From assembly GCF_002234595.1 (NCBI RefSeq), contig NZ_NMUL01000053.1:21403-85402 (forward strand): a stretch of DNA of 64,000 bases, written 5' to 3'. The notes beneath the pieces are model-generated. The model was not told where the DNA came from and did no database searches. It saw only the letters and a list, made by a program, of their open reading frames with translations. Positions 7,231 to 16,173 of this stretch are shown here, one piece after another. Source of the DNA: Amycolatopsis vastitatis. GTDB taxonomy: Bacteria; Actinomycetota; Actinomycetes; Mycobacteriales; Pseudonocardiaceae. How positions within the stretch are numbered: the stretch's first letter is position 1; the number at the start of each line of letters is the position of its first letter. Made by a program: the position numbers and the translations under genes.

Positions 7231-8080
7231 CGAGCTGGTCCGGTACCGGCCGGACACGTACGGCCCGTTGCCCGTGTGGGACGTGGAGTTCTCGGGGGCG
7301 AACGGGGACCGCATCCGCGGCTGGTACCTGCGCCCGCCCGGCTCGGGGGAGGAGGCCGCGCCGCTCGTGGTCACCTTCATCGGCTACGGCGGCGGGCGCG
7401 GGCTGCCGGTGGACCACACGGCGCTGCCGTCCGCGGGGTTCTCGGTCTTCGTCATGGACGTTCGCGGCCAGGGCGGCCGGTGGACCGTCGGGGCCACCGG
7501 CGATCCCGGACGGACCGGGTCGGGCCCGGAGTTCCCCGGGGTGATGACGCGCGGCATCGCCGACCCGCTGACGTACTACTGCACGCGGCTGATCACCGAC
7601 GCCGTGTGCGCGGTGGAGGTCGCCGCGCGCCTGCCGGGGGCGGACCCGGACCGGATCGCGGTGCGCGGCGTGAGCCAGGGCGGCGGCCTGGCCCTCGCGG
7701 CGGCCGCCCTGAGTGGCGACGCGGTGCGCGTGTGCCACGCCGACGTCCCGTTCCTGTGCGACTTCCAGCGGGCGGTGACCGTGGCGGGCAGCCCGCCGTA
7801 CACGGAGATCAGCGACTTCCTCGCCCAGCACGTCGACCTGGTGCCCGCGGCACTGGACACGCTGCGGTACGTCGACTGCGCGCTGCTCGCCCGGCGCATC
7901 ACCGCCCAGTGCCTGCTCAGCGTGGGCCTGATGGACGAGGTCTGCCCGCCGTCGACGGTCTACGCGGCCTACCACGAGATCCGGGCGCCGAAGGAACTGG
8001 CGGTCTCGCCGTTCGGCGGCCACGACGTCCCCCGCGCGCACTCCGAGTACCAGCTGAGCCGGCTGCGGGCTAGCCTCTGA
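7196..8080 (+). pseudogene. acetyl xylan esterase (AXE1 family), N-terminally truncated
   Basis: An alpha/beta-hydrolase of the AXE1/cephalosporin-C deacetylase family. It keeps VEFSGANGDRIRGWYLRP, the nucleophile motif GVSQGGG, the Asp of LMDEVCPP and the His of FGGHD. The catalytic triad is therefore complete, but about 35 residues normally found at the N-terminus are absent. Recognisable homology begins only near AELVRYRPD (about 7222), and the GTG at 7196 lies within the antisense ROK fragment. It could still be translated, but its own promoter and start seem lost. It ends overlapping the GH5 gene tail to tail, in keeping with a hemicellulose/cellulose-degrading neighbourhood. Confidence 0.55.
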
Positions 8081-9275
8081 CGCCGCCCATGATCGCGTCG
8101 ATGATGCCCTGGTGGGTCACCGCCAAGGAGCGGCGGTCGAACAGGCCGAACCCGTACTGGCCGTTCGCGCCGTTGTCCCAGTAGACGGTGGCCGCGCCGT
8201 ACTTCTTGGCCGTCGACACGATGGCGCGCGCGAAGTCCGCGCGGTACCGGTTGTTCGACGAATCGAAGGAGGACTTGTCGATCGACCCGTATTCGCCGAC
8301 GACCGCCGGGTACCCCTTGGCGACGAACTTGTCGTAGACCGCCTTCAGCTGCGCGTCGAGGTAGTCTTCCTGGCCCCAGGTCGACTTCTTCGCCGGGTTG
8401 GCCGCGCCCCGGCCCCACTGCGTGATATTGCCGTTTTCTTCGCCGGCGAAATCCCAGGGGCTGTAGTAGTGCACGGAAATCATGAGCCGCTGTTCACCGG
8501 CCGGAACGGACGAAGACCGGTACTGGTCGGCCGGCATCACGAAGCCGTAGTTACCCGTGGTGTAGTCGATGTTCGTGTTCCACCCGGCGACGAGCAGCCA
8601 GCGCGAACCGTTGGTGCCGCCGGTCTTGCGCACGGTGTCCACGAAGATCTGGTCGTAGGCGTTGATGTTCGAGTAGCACGGCTGGGTCGGGTTGCCGTAC
8701 TGCCCGTCGAACTCCTCGTTCATCGCCTCGAGGACCAGGTGCTGGTCGTAGTCGCGGAACCGGGTGGCGACCTGCTGCCACACCTTCTGGTACTTGGCCT
8801 TGATCGTCGGCTGGGCGGAGGAATCACAGATCAGCCAGGAGCCGTTGACGGTCTTGTAGCCGTCGCCGTGCATGTTGATCAGCACGTACAGGCCGCGGTT
8901 GTAGGCGTAGTCGACGACCTGCTGGATGCGGTTCACCCAGGAGGCGTTGACCGGGTAGTCCGGGCCCGGTCCGATGTAGTTCAGGTAGGAGACGGGAATG
9001 CGGATGGTCTTGAACCCGGCGGCCTTCACCTTGTCGATGAGTGCCTGGGTCACCGTCGGCAGGCCCCAAGCCGTTTCGTCGGGCACCCCGTTGACGCTGG
9101 CTTCCAGCTGGTTCCCCAGGTTCCAGCCCGCGCCCATGTCGGCCACGACCTGCGAAGCGGCCGACTGCACCGCGGCACCGGCCGGCGCTTGACCGGCCAG
9201 GACGGGCACGGACGCGGCCACCACCGACAGGACGGCGAAGAAAACCACTTTGAGCTTTCTCGCGTGGGAAAGCAT
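8070..9275 (-). CDS. secreted GH5 cellulase (endoglucanase)
   Basis: A 401-residue protein with a Sec signal peptide (KLKVVFFAVLSVVAASVPVLAG). Its glycoside hydrolase family 5 barrel starts with MGAGWNLGNQLEA around residue 47. The acid/base is Glu187 in AMNEEF and the nucleophile is Glu328 in VGEYG; IRIPVSY and VHYYSPWDF are other family landmarks. It should hydrolyse internal beta-1,4-glucan bonds outside the cell. No carbohydrate-binding module is attached, so it is a single-domain endoglucanase. GAGAGGAA provides the ribosome site for ATG 9275. Confidence 0.85.
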   Translation of the reverse strand: MLSHARKLKVVFFAVLSVVAASVPVLAGQAPAGAAVQSAASQVVADMGAGWNLGNQLEASVNGVPDETAWGLPTVTQALIDKVKAAGFKTIRIPVSYLNYIGPGPDYPVNASWVNRIQQVVDYAYNRGLYVLINMHGDGYKTVNGSWLICDSSAQPTIKAKYQKVWQQVATRFRDYDQHLVLEAMNEEFDGQYGNPTQPCYSNINAYDQIFVDTVRKTGGTNGSRWLLVAGWNTNIDYTTGNYGFVMPADQYRSSSVPAGEQRLMISVHYYSPWDFAGEENGNITQWGRGAANPAKKSTWGQEDYLDAQLKAVYDKFVAKGYPAVVGEYGSIDKSSFDSSNNRYRADFARAIVSTAKKYGAATVYWDNGANGQYGFGLFDRRSLAVTHQGIIDAIMGGVRG

Positions 9276-9404
9276 GACCGATTCCTCTCCGTCGAGGGTG
9301 GCGGGAAAACCAGTGCAGCACGGTTGAATCGCGCAGTCAACGTCCCGGATTGTGCACGGCGCCGAATCGGATGTCGAAGGAATCGAAATCGAAAGAATCG
9401 ACGA

Positions 9405-9797
9405 ATGAGTGCCAGTGCGGCGGCCGACGACGGGCGGCTATCCTCGGTGCTCGTGGACGAAGAAATGGCCGGCTCCGGCCGGAACGCGGAGCTCGTCGCC
9501 AGGCTGCTCGGCGGCGCGCTGCTCGTTCTCGCCGGGCTCGTCCTCGGCGCGGTCCTCCTGATCGTCGCCCTGCTGCCCTCCGGCAACGACGGCATCGGCC
9601 TGGCCTCGGCGATCGCCGCCTCGGTCCCGTTCGCGGCGCCGGCCCTCTGGGCGGCGCTCGCCGGGTTCGCCACGCTGTGCGTGGCGAAGAAGGCGATCCG
9701 GGCCCGGACGGTGTGGTGGGCGGGATCCGGCCTGTTCCTCCTGGGTGCCGCCCCGTTCGTGACCCTGGTCGTCCTCCTCGCGGTCAGCCGGTCCTGA
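9405..9797 (+). CDS. small membrane protein of unknown function
   Basis: A 130-residue protein with a short hydrophilic N-terminus and about three hydrophobic helices (LLGGALLVLAGLVLGAVLLIV, a middle Ala-rich helix, and WWAGSGLFLLGAAPFVTLVVLLAV). No known family was recognised. It is monocistronic, divergent from the GH5 gene and convergent with the PknG-type operon. ATG 9405 is chosen, but GTG 9450 would also fit and would remove the low-complexity start. Confidence 0.5.
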   Translation: MSASAAADDGRLSSVLVDEEMAGSGRNAELVARLLGGALLVLAGLVLGAVLLIVALLPSGNDGIGLASAIAASVPFAAPALWAALAGFATLCVAKKAIRARTVWWAGSGLFLLGAAPFVTLVVLLAVSRS

Positions 9798-9809
9798 CGG
9801 CCGGGCCGG

Positions 9810-10139
9810 TCATTCCGCGGCGGGTGCGGGCCGCGTCCATTTGAGCTTCACCTCGAACTGGCCGTCCAGCCCGGTTTTCGCGATGACCGCACCCGCCTCG
9901 GCGGACAGTTTCACTCCGAACTTGATCTCCACCTCGTCCGGCTGGCGGGTCATCGCCTGGAACTGGCCGAGGGCGGCGGACGCCGCGTCCTTCACGGCGC
10001 CCAGTGCCCGCTCGAACGACACCTTCGCTTCGAGCACCAGGTCTTCGCGCCGGGAAACCCGGGTGGTCGCCGGTCCCGTGTCGACCTCGACCACCACGTC
10101 GCCGCCCTGCTGCAGCTCGAACCGTGCCAGCTCTGTCAC
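9810..10139 (-). CDS. CU044_2847 / Trypco1-family small protein
   Basis: A 109-residue protein matching the CU044_2847 family (trypsin-co-occurring domain 1). The key feature is the C-terminal block VEIKFGVKLSAEAGAVIAKTG followed by a beta-strand ending LKWTRP. An N-terminal strand-rich segment (VVVEVD) precedes an Ala-rich helix. The family is known only by co-occurrence with trypsin-like proteases and effector modules in actinobacteria; its biochemistry is unknown. GTG 10139 overlaps the lipoprotein stop as GTGA and has an AAGGAGGAG ribosome site inside the upstream gene. It is the last gene of the six-gene operon that begins with a trypsin-like protease, which fits its name. Confidence 0.75.
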   Translation of the reverse strand: MTELARFELQQGGDVVVEVDTGPATTRVSRREDLVLEAKVSFERALGAVKDAASAALGQFQAMTRQPDEVEIKFGVKLSAEAGAVIAKTGLDGQFEVKLKWTRPAPAAE

Positions 10140-11461
10140 TTCTCCTCCTTGGACTGTCCACATGGGACGTTCAACCATTCGCCGGCGGGGACGCTCTTGC
10201 GGACGGTTTCCAGGTCCGCCAGCAGCTGGTCCAGCCGGGCGGGGTCGTTGAGGTACTCCAGCACCGCCCGGTAGAACGCCGCGGTCATCGTGGCCGGCAT
10301 CAGGTCGGAGGCGTCGAAGCACAGCAGCTGCTGGGCTTGGCGCTGGGAGGTCAACGTCGAGGAAACCTTGCGGCTCACGTCGTCGTCGTAGACGCCGCCG
10401 ACGTTGCGGTCGATCGAGAACACGCTGCCCCGGTGGAGGCCGGGCCAGATCCGCTGGGCCTCGTCCGAGGCGAGGTACTTCATCAGCGCGCGCGCCTGCG
10501 GGGTGTCGTGGAACATCGCGGCGAGGTCGGCGGACACCTCCGACACCGCCGGCCCGGGAAACGGGAAGAAGTCGAAATCGCGCTCCGGCCGGGGCGCGGT
10601 ACCGTCGGCGCGTTTCATGCCCAGGTAACCGCGCATGGCGAACGAAGCCAGGTGTTCCAGCAGGCACCCGGCCGGGCGGGTGAACAGCCCGCGCCCGGCG
10701 TCGCCGAAGTCGGTCAGCAGCGCCGCGGAGGCACCGCCGCGGACCGCGCCCGGCACCGCGACCAGCGTGCCCCAATCGGTCCACGCCCGGCGCACGGCCG
10801 GGGAGGTCCACGGCAGCTCGCCCGCCACCCACTGCCGGTAGAGATCGGGACCGGCCGAGTGCAGCAGGATGTCCTCGATCCAGTCCGTCCCCGGCCAGCC
10901 GGAGATCGGCGGCGCGCCCATGCCCAGGCACCACGGCGTGCGGCCGGCGGCGGTGAGGTCGCGGCTGAGCGCGACCAGGTCGTCCCAGGTCCGGGGCTTG
11001 GCGCCGGGCAGGGAGGTGACGTCGTACCAGATCGCGCTCTTCAGGTCGGCCTTGACCGCGACCGCGTACTGCCGCCCGGTGCCGGCCTTCTCCAGGTCCC
11101 GCCACTGCTGGGGGTACCCCGGCTGCGGGCCGAGCAGCGTGTCCAGCGGCTCGAGCTTGCCGCCCCGGGCGTAGGTCGCGAGCGCTCCCGGGTTCGGCAG
11201 CACCGCGACGTCGGGGGTCGTGCCGTGCCGGACGTCGGAGGCGAGCACCTGGTCCAGCGCGCGGGTGCCCTGGTAGTCGAACTCGATGCCGGTGGCCGAG
11301 GTGAACGCCCGGAGCACCGTGCGGAAGTCGGCCTCCTCGGCGCCGGTCCAGGACGCCAGCACGATGACCCGGCCGGGGCCGCCCGTCCCGCAGGCGTTCG
11401 CGCCGAGCAGCAGCACGACCAGGGCGAGCAGCGGAAGTTTCGTCCACAGTGGATTCTTCAT
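10136..11461 (-). CDS. family 1-type substrate-binding lipoprotein (sensor component)
   Basis: A 441-residue extracytoplasmic binding protein with a lipoprotein signal (hydrophobic run then ANAC, Cys24). It has the fold markers of sugar-type family 1 binding proteins: IVLASWTGAEEADF, the TPDVAVLPNPG region, and YLASDEAQRIWP near the C-terminus. No permease or ATPase gene is in the operon, so a sensor role is more likely than transport. By position it corresponds to GlnH of the mycobacterial GlnH-GlnX-PknG relay, but GlnH is an amino-acid-type binding protein, so the ligand here is probably different. ATG 11461 overlaps the membrane sensor stop (ATGA). Confidence 0.7.
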   Translation of the reverse strand: MKNPLWTKLPLLALVVLLLGANACGTGGPGRVIVLASWTGAEEADFRTVLRAFTSATGIEFDYQGTRALDQVLASDVRHGTTPDVAVLPNPGALATYARGGKLEPLDTLLGPQPGYPQQWRDLEKAGTGRQYAVAVKADLKSAIWYDVTSLPGAKPRTWDDLVALSRDLTAAGRTPWCLGMGAPPISGWPGTDWIEDILLHSAGPDLYRQWVAGELPWTSPAVRRAWTDWGTLVAVPGAVRGGASAALLTDFGDAGRGLFTRPAGCLLEHLASFAMRGYLGMKRADGTAPRPERDFDFFPFPGPAVSEVSADLAAMFHDTPQARALMKYLASDEAQRIWPGLHRGSVFSIDRNVGGVYDDDVSRKVSSTLTSQRQAQQLLCFDASDLMPATMTAAFYRAVLEYLNDPARLDQLLADLETVRKSVPAGEWLNVPCGQSKEEK

Positions 11462-12570
11462 GCGTGGTACCGGTATTCGTCGATGCGGCGGGACAGGCCC
11501 CAGGCGATCAGGCCGAGCGTGGCGATCGAGAAGGCCGGGGCCAGGTACTCGATCCCGCGGGAGTCGGCCGCGTCGCGGGCGCGGGCGAGCACGTCTTCGG
11601 TGCCCGCGTCGATCGCGGCTTCGCCGGCGGGGGTCGCGGCGAAGCGCGGCTGGGCGGTGAAGTTCGCGACGGTGCTGCCGCAGCCGGGCGCCGGGACGCA
11701 GTGGCGGGCCAGCAGCGTGGCCAGCTCGGTCTGCCCGGCGACGTCCGCGGCGGTGATCCTGCTCTGCCGGTCGGCCAGCACCGTGTCGATCCGGGCGCGG
11801 ACGTCGTCGAGCCGCAGCTGCAGTCCCAGCGCGACGGCGAGGGTGACGCCCACGCCCACGGTCAGCGCGGTCGCGCCCACCAGCTGCAGGTTGAACCGGC
11901 GCCGGAACCGGCGCCACAGGTACCACTGGGTGCCGGCGAGCAGGACCACCGACGTGGCCGGGACGAGCAGCCACCACGGCAGCAGTGCCGGGCCCATCCC
12001 GTCTTCGAGCTGGTGGTCCAGCTCGGCCCGCTCGAGCCTCTGCAACGTCGTCAGCTGGGCGAGGACGCCGTCCGGGCCGTGCAGCAGCCGCGACGCGTAC
12101 CACAGGTCGGCCACGCCCAGTACCTCGTTGCCCGGCTGCCGGAAGTGCGCGTCGGCCTGCCCGACCGCACCGGAGTAGGCCGCGACCAGCCCCGCCACCA
12201 CCTGCAGGATGCCGGTGCCCGCGGCCCCGGCCTGGTTGGCCTCGGCCACCTTGGCCAGGCTCTGGCTCGCCCCGGCGAGGTCGTTGGCGAAGTCCTGTCC
12301 CGGCCCGGCCAGCTTCGCTTCGCCCGTGCGGAAGGATTCGCTCGCGGCCAGGTCGGCTTCCCCCAGCGCGGTACGGGCGGCCGCCACCTCCAGCACCGCC
12401 TCGGTCGTGTGGTCCCGCACGGTCCGGGCGGCGTCGAGGACGCTGAGCACGGCCCCCAGCGCCGTCGCGAGGACCACCAGCGTCGTCGCGAGCAACACCA
12501 CGAGCGTGCGGACCAGCCGCACCCGCGTGCGGGTCGGACGCAGCGGCGGTGCCTCGGCGGGCGCGGTCAC
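11458..12570 (-). CDS. four-TM membrane sensor, GlnX-like
   Basis: A 370-residue protein with a first TM helix (residues about 18-42), a large mostly helical extracytoplasmic domain, then TM helices LLPWWLLVPATSVVLLAG, LQLVGATALTVGVGVTLAVAL and a C-terminal one (APAFSIATLGLIAWGL). The helical outer domain rich in Ala, Gln and Glu recalls sensor domains of chemoreceptors and of GlnX, which couples the binding protein GlnH to the kinase PknG in mycobacteria. There is no kinase domain of its own, and the cytoplasmic parts are short. GTG 12570 overlaps the vWA gene stop (GTGA). The GlnX assignment rests on topology and operon position, not on clear sequence identity. Confidence 0.6.
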   Translation of the reverse strand: MTAPAEAPPLRPTRTRVRLVRTLVVLLATTLVVLATALGAVLSVLDAARTVRDHTTEAVLEVAAARTALGEADLAASESFRTGEAKLAGPGQDFANDLAGASQSLAKVAEANQAGAAGTGILQVVAGLVAAYSGAVGQADAHFRQPGNEVLGVADLWYASRLLHGPDGVLAQLTTLQRLERAELDHQLEDGMGPALLPWWLLVPATSVVLLAGTQWYLWRRFRRRFNLQLVGATALTVGVGVTLAVALGLQLRLDDVRARIDTVLADRQSRITAADVAGQTELATLLARHCVPAPGCGSTVANFTAQPRFAATPAGEAAIDAGTEDVLARARDAADSRGIEYLAPAFSIATLGLIAWGLSRRIDEYRYHA

Positions 12571-13967
12571 GTCGCCGCCTCGCCGAGCGGGGCCCGGCAG
12601 AACTGGCAGAGCCGCGCTCCCGCCGGGGACAGCTGCCGGCACTCCGGGCAGGCGACCGGCGGTCCCTCCGGCGCCGGCTTCGGTGCCGGACCGATCCGGG
12701 ACACGGTGGAGATCAGCAGGTGGAGGACGGCGCTGCGGCCGGCGTCGGGGCGCAGCCGGACCTTCCCGGTGCCGTCGTCGAGGATCTCGACGACGTTGCG
12801 CAGGCGGTCGAGGATCTCTTCGTTGCCCTGCTCGGCGGCGAGCCGGGCAGCGGCACTCCACGCTCGTTCGGCGTCCGAAGCCCGGCCCGCGGCCAGTGCG
12901 TCCCCGCCCGCGGCGACCGCCTCCGCGAGTTCGGCTTGCGCGGTGAAGTACGTCATCATGTCCGCCACGCCGGTGAGCTGCGCCGGGTCGTGCGTCCACC
13001 GGCCGAGCACCGCGGCCGGTCCGTTCGTGCGCGCGCCGGCCACCTCCTCGAACCCGACCCAGGCGAGCTGACGGTCCTCTTCGTAACTCGGTTTCAGCGT
13101 TTCGTCGAGGTCGACGCGGAGGTGGTAGTGCCGGGATTCCTTGCCGGAGAAGGAACCCAGCGACAGCACCACTTCGCCGTCACCCGCACGGAGGCAGCGG
13201 TCCGTCAGGTCGTACTCGTTGGGGTGCACCTGCTTGACGAACCGCAGCGAGCTGTAGCCCATCGTGCCGATCCGCAGCCGGACCTCGGGCAGCACCTTCG
13301 TGAGCGCCGCGCCGACCAGTCTCCGGAAGGACTCGGTCAGCTCCCGCGGCTCGACGACGGAGTCGACGCTGCCCCGCAGGGCCTTGGCGATCTCGGTGAG
13401 TTCGCCGGGCAGCCATTCGTCACCGACCCCGCGGGCGTCGCAGACGAACCGCCCTTCGCACGAGTCGAGCGCGCTGACCAGGGATTCGTGCGACTCCGAC
13501 TGGTTCCGGCCGTCGGTGAGCAGGATCGCGTGGCGAACCGTGCCGGCGTGCTGGTCGAACAGCCCCTTCGCGTGGTCGAGCCACCGGCCCATCGCGGTGC
13601 CGCCGAAGGCGGTCAGGCGCGCGATCTCCTTCCGCGCCGCGCGCCGGGTCTCCGCCGACGCCGCGACGAGCCGGTCGCCGGGCGGGTACACCGTCGACGC
13701 GGTTTCGGTGCCCCGCACGACGGCGAACAGGACACCGTCGGGCAGGACGTCGATCGCCGCCGCGGCCGCCCGTTTCGCCTCCTCGATCTTCGTGCGGGGG
13801 TGGCGCATCGAGCTGGAGCAGTCGATCAGCAGCACTTCCGCGGCGCCGTCGCCCGGCTCCCCGGGGCCACCGCGGGCGGTCACCGTCACGATCGCGTGCA
13901 TCGCGGTTTCCCCCTCGGCCAGGAACTTCTGCTGGTGCACCTCGATGCTCAGCTCGGTCCCGCTCAT
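12567..13967 (-). CDS. vWA-domain protein with C-terminal zinc ribbon
   Basis: A 466-residue cytoplasmic protein. A von Willebrand factor A domain spans about residues 40-230 with an intact MIDAS: DCSSS (Asp49, Ser51, Ser53), Thr in FGGTAMG, and Asp in LLTDGRN. A middle beta-rich region follows, then a helical segment, then a C-terminal zinc ribbon with Cys pairs at 440/443 and 454/457. vWA-MIDAS domains mediate metal-dependent protein assembly. The adjacent PknG-like kinase also has zinc ribbons, so the two may bind each other. ATG 13967 lies 25 bases after the kinase stop with a GAGGGGAGCC ribosome site, the only non-overlapping junction in the operon. Confidence 0.8.
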   Translation of the reverse strand: MSGTELSIEVHQQKFLAEGETAMHAIVTVTARGGPGEPGDGAAEVLLIDCSSSMRHPRTKIEEAKRAAAAAIDVLPDGVLFAVVRGTETASTVYPPGDRLVAASAETRRAARKEIARLTAFGGTAMGRWLDHAKGLFDQHAGTVRHAILLTDGRNQSESHESLVSALDSCEGRFVCDARGVGDEWLPGELTEIAKALRGSVDSVVEPRELTESFRRLVGAALTKVLPEVRLRIGTMGYSSLRFVKQVHPNEYDLTDRCLRAGDGEVVLSLGSFSGKESRHYHLRVDLDETLKPSYEEDRQLAWVGFEEVAGARTNGPAAVLGRWTHDPAQLTGVADMMTYFTAQAELAEAVAAGGDALAAGRASDAERAWSAAARLAAEQGNEEILDRLRNVVEILDDGTGKVRLRPDAGRSAVLHLLISTVSRIGPAPKPAPEGPPVACPECRQLSPAGARLCQFCRAPLGEAAT

Positions 13968-13992
13968 CGCCGCCGGCTCCCCTCGTTCCCGC

Positions 13993-16173
13993 TCAGATCC
14001 AGCTCGCCGGCCTGGTCGCGTTGGCCAGGTCGGTGAGGACTTCGTGCGCGTGCCTGCTGCCGGGCGCCAGCCACGCCAGCCCGCGCAGCGCCTCCGACAG
14101 CCCGGCACGGAGGCCCTTCCGCGTCGGTTCCACCCCGCAGAGCGGCTTTTCGAGCTCGCCGTGGACGTCGATCGCCGTCTGCAGCAGGAGCGCCCGCAGC
14201 CGGAGGCCGGCCGCCTCGCCGAGTTCCATGCCGGACCGGCGTTCGTCGGCTTTCCGGAGTTCGTCTTCGGAAGGCGTGGCGCCGTTCGGCAGGCGCCCGG
14301 CCAGCACCCGGACCCCGGCGATCCGGGCCGCCTCGTCGTGCCGTGAAAACTCCGGGACCTCGTCGAGCAGGCTGACCGCGCGGTCGCGGTCGCCGCGCGC
14401 GAGCGCGACCCTGGCCAGCCCGAACGCGGCGTTCACCTGGCCCCGGTGCACCCACAAGGCGTCGTAGAACGGTTCCGGGTCCTCGCCGGTGTGCTCCGCG
14501 CACAGGCCCAGCGCGAGTTTCGGTGTCTCCTCGCCGGGAATGTCGCGGTACACCGCTTCGAAGTTTTCGGCCGCGGTCCCGACGTCGCCGCCGGCCAAAG
14601 CGATCAGGCCGCGGTGCCAGTGGAAGCGCCAGTCGTGCCCGGCGCGGTCGGCGAGCCGTCGCTCGGCAGCTGTCAGGCGCTCGCCTGCCTGGTCTACTTC
14701 GGACAGTTCGAGCAGCGCGCGCAGCCTGCGGAATTCGACCTCGACCGAGGAATCGGCCCGCTCCAGCTTCTTCAGCAGCCGGCCGGCGTCCGGCGCGCGG
14801 ACGGTGTGCAGGAACGCGGTCTGCGGGTCGTGCGGGTCTTCCCGGGGTACCGGCAGCCCGAGCGCGATGTCCCGCGGCGACGGCCGCGCGCCCAGGGAAA
14901 GCCCGACGCCGGCGGTCCAGTGCTCCAGGGGCGGTGGCCCGCCGAGGCCGGCGTCCAGCAGCACCGCGGGTTCGCTGAACAACGTCGAGACGACCGGCCG
15001 GGGTTCGCGGTCGCGCAACGACCGGATCTCGTTGAGCACGCCGTCCAGCTGGACGAGCATCTCCCGTGCGGTGGCGAAGCGCTGCTCGTACGGCGCCGTC
15101 GCCCGGTCCAGGACGTGCCGGAGGCTGCGGATGCCGAAGGCGATCGGGCCGCTTCGCGCGCCCGGCAGTGCCCCGTCGCTGGCGCCGAACAGCTCCCGCA
15201 GCGTCTTGCCGACGGTGTGGACGTCGGACCGGACGGTCAGCCCGTGCCGGCGCAGTTCCTGGTCCGGGGCCTGGTAGAGCCGGGTGCCGACCCACGGGCT
15301 CTCGTGGTCGTCGATCCGCCGGATCCCGCCGAAGTCGATCAGCTTGATCCGCTGCTCGCCGCGGATGACGTTGTCCGGCTTCATGTCGCAGTACAGCAGC
15401 CCCTGGTCGTGCAGGTAGGCCAGCGCGGTGAGGATTTCCCGGCCGTAGTCCACGACGTGCTCGGTCAGCAGCCGGCTCTCCTCGGGAGCCAGCAGCGCCC
15501 GGCCCCGGTTCTTCACTTCGCGCAGCGAAAGCCCGGCGACGTACTCCATCACGATGTAGCGGCAGTCGTCGTGGGTCACCACGTCGAAGATCCGCACGAT
15601 GTTCGGGTGCTCGAGGGCGACGAGCACCTCGCTCTCGTTCTCCGCGATCCGCACCGCGGCGGTGTTGTTGACGTCGATCAGGCCCTTGAGCGCGACCGGC
15701 CGGTGGAGCCGGTCGTCGGTCGCGCGGTAGACGAAGCCGAGGCCGCCGTGCCCGATGCAGCCTTCGACTTCGTAGCGGCCCGCCACCCGGTCGCCGGGCC
15801 GCAGCCGCGGGACGAAGGAGAACCGGCTGCCGCAGTAGGGGCAGAAGCCCTCCTCGGTCCCCGGCTGCCCGGGCAGCGACCGGCCGACCGGCATGCCGCA
15901 GCCGAGCTTCCCGCAGAACCGTTCCGTTTCGGGCACTTCCGGCCGGTCGGTCACCTCGCCGGCCGGGCGGGGCACGGGGATCACCGGCGGCCATGCCTCG
16001 CCATCGGTGCCCTGCCGGTCGTCCGTGACCACGGTGTCCGCCGGCCGGTCCACGGGTGTCGTCGGCTCGGCGCCGTCCGGCTCCCCGGGCTCCGGCGGCT
16101 TGAACCCGCACTGGACGCAGTACCCGGTCCGGCCGATGGTGCCGGTGCAGGCTTCCCTCGGGCACGCCGTCAC
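13993..16173 (-). CDS. PknG-like serine/threonine protein kinase
   Basis: A 726-residue soluble kinase matching PknG over its full length. An extra N-terminal Cys4 ribbon (Cys4, 9, 19, 22) precedes the rubredoxin-like motif (Cys87, Cys92, Cys111, Cys114 in CPYCGS). The kinase domain follows: GHGGLG loop at 141-146, Lys163, catalytic Asp263 in YCDMKPDN (a non-RD kinase, as in PknG), and DFG at 280-282. The C-terminal half is the TPR region with LVP-like KLALGLCAEHTG and HRGQVNAAFGLARVAL. Mycobacterial PknG phosphorylates GarA/OdhI to control glutamate metabolism. GTG 16173 overlaps the protease stop (GTGA). The rubredoxin spacing in the first pair is CX4C rather than CX2C. Confidence 0.85.
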   Translation of the reverse strand: MTACPREACTGTIGRTGYCVQCGFKPPEPGEPDGAEPTTPVDRPADTVVTDDRQGTDGEAWPPVIPVPRPAGEVTDRPEVPETERFCGKLGCGMPVGRSLPGQPGTEEGFCPYCGSRFSFVPRLRPGDRVAGRYEVEGCIGHGGLGFVYRATDDRLHRPVALKGLIDVNNTAAVRIAENESEVLVALEHPNIVRIFDVVTHDDCRYIVMEYVAGLSLREVKNRGRALLAPEESRLLTEHVVDYGREILTALAYLHDQGLLYCDMKPDNVIRGEQRIKLIDFGGIRRIDDHESPWVGTRLYQAPDQELRRHGLTVRSDVHTVGKTLRELFGASDGALPGARSGPIAFGIRSLRHVLDRATAPYEQRFATAREMLVQLDGVLNEIRSLRDREPRPVVSTLFSEPAVLLDAGLGGPPPLEHWTAGVGLSLGARPSPRDIALGLPVPREDPHDPQTAFLHTVRAPDAGRLLKKLERADSSVEVEFRRLRALLELSEVDQAGERLTAAERRLADRAGHDWRFHWHRGLIALAGGDVGTAAENFEAVYRDIPGEETPKLALGLCAEHTGEDPEPFYDALWVHRGQVNAAFGLARVALARGDRDRAVSLLDEVPEFSRHDEAARIAGVRVLAGRLPNGATPSEDELRKADERRSGMELGEAAGLRLRALLLQTAIDVHGELEKPLCGVEPTRKGLRAGLSEALRGLAWLAPGSRHAHEVLTDLANATRPASWI

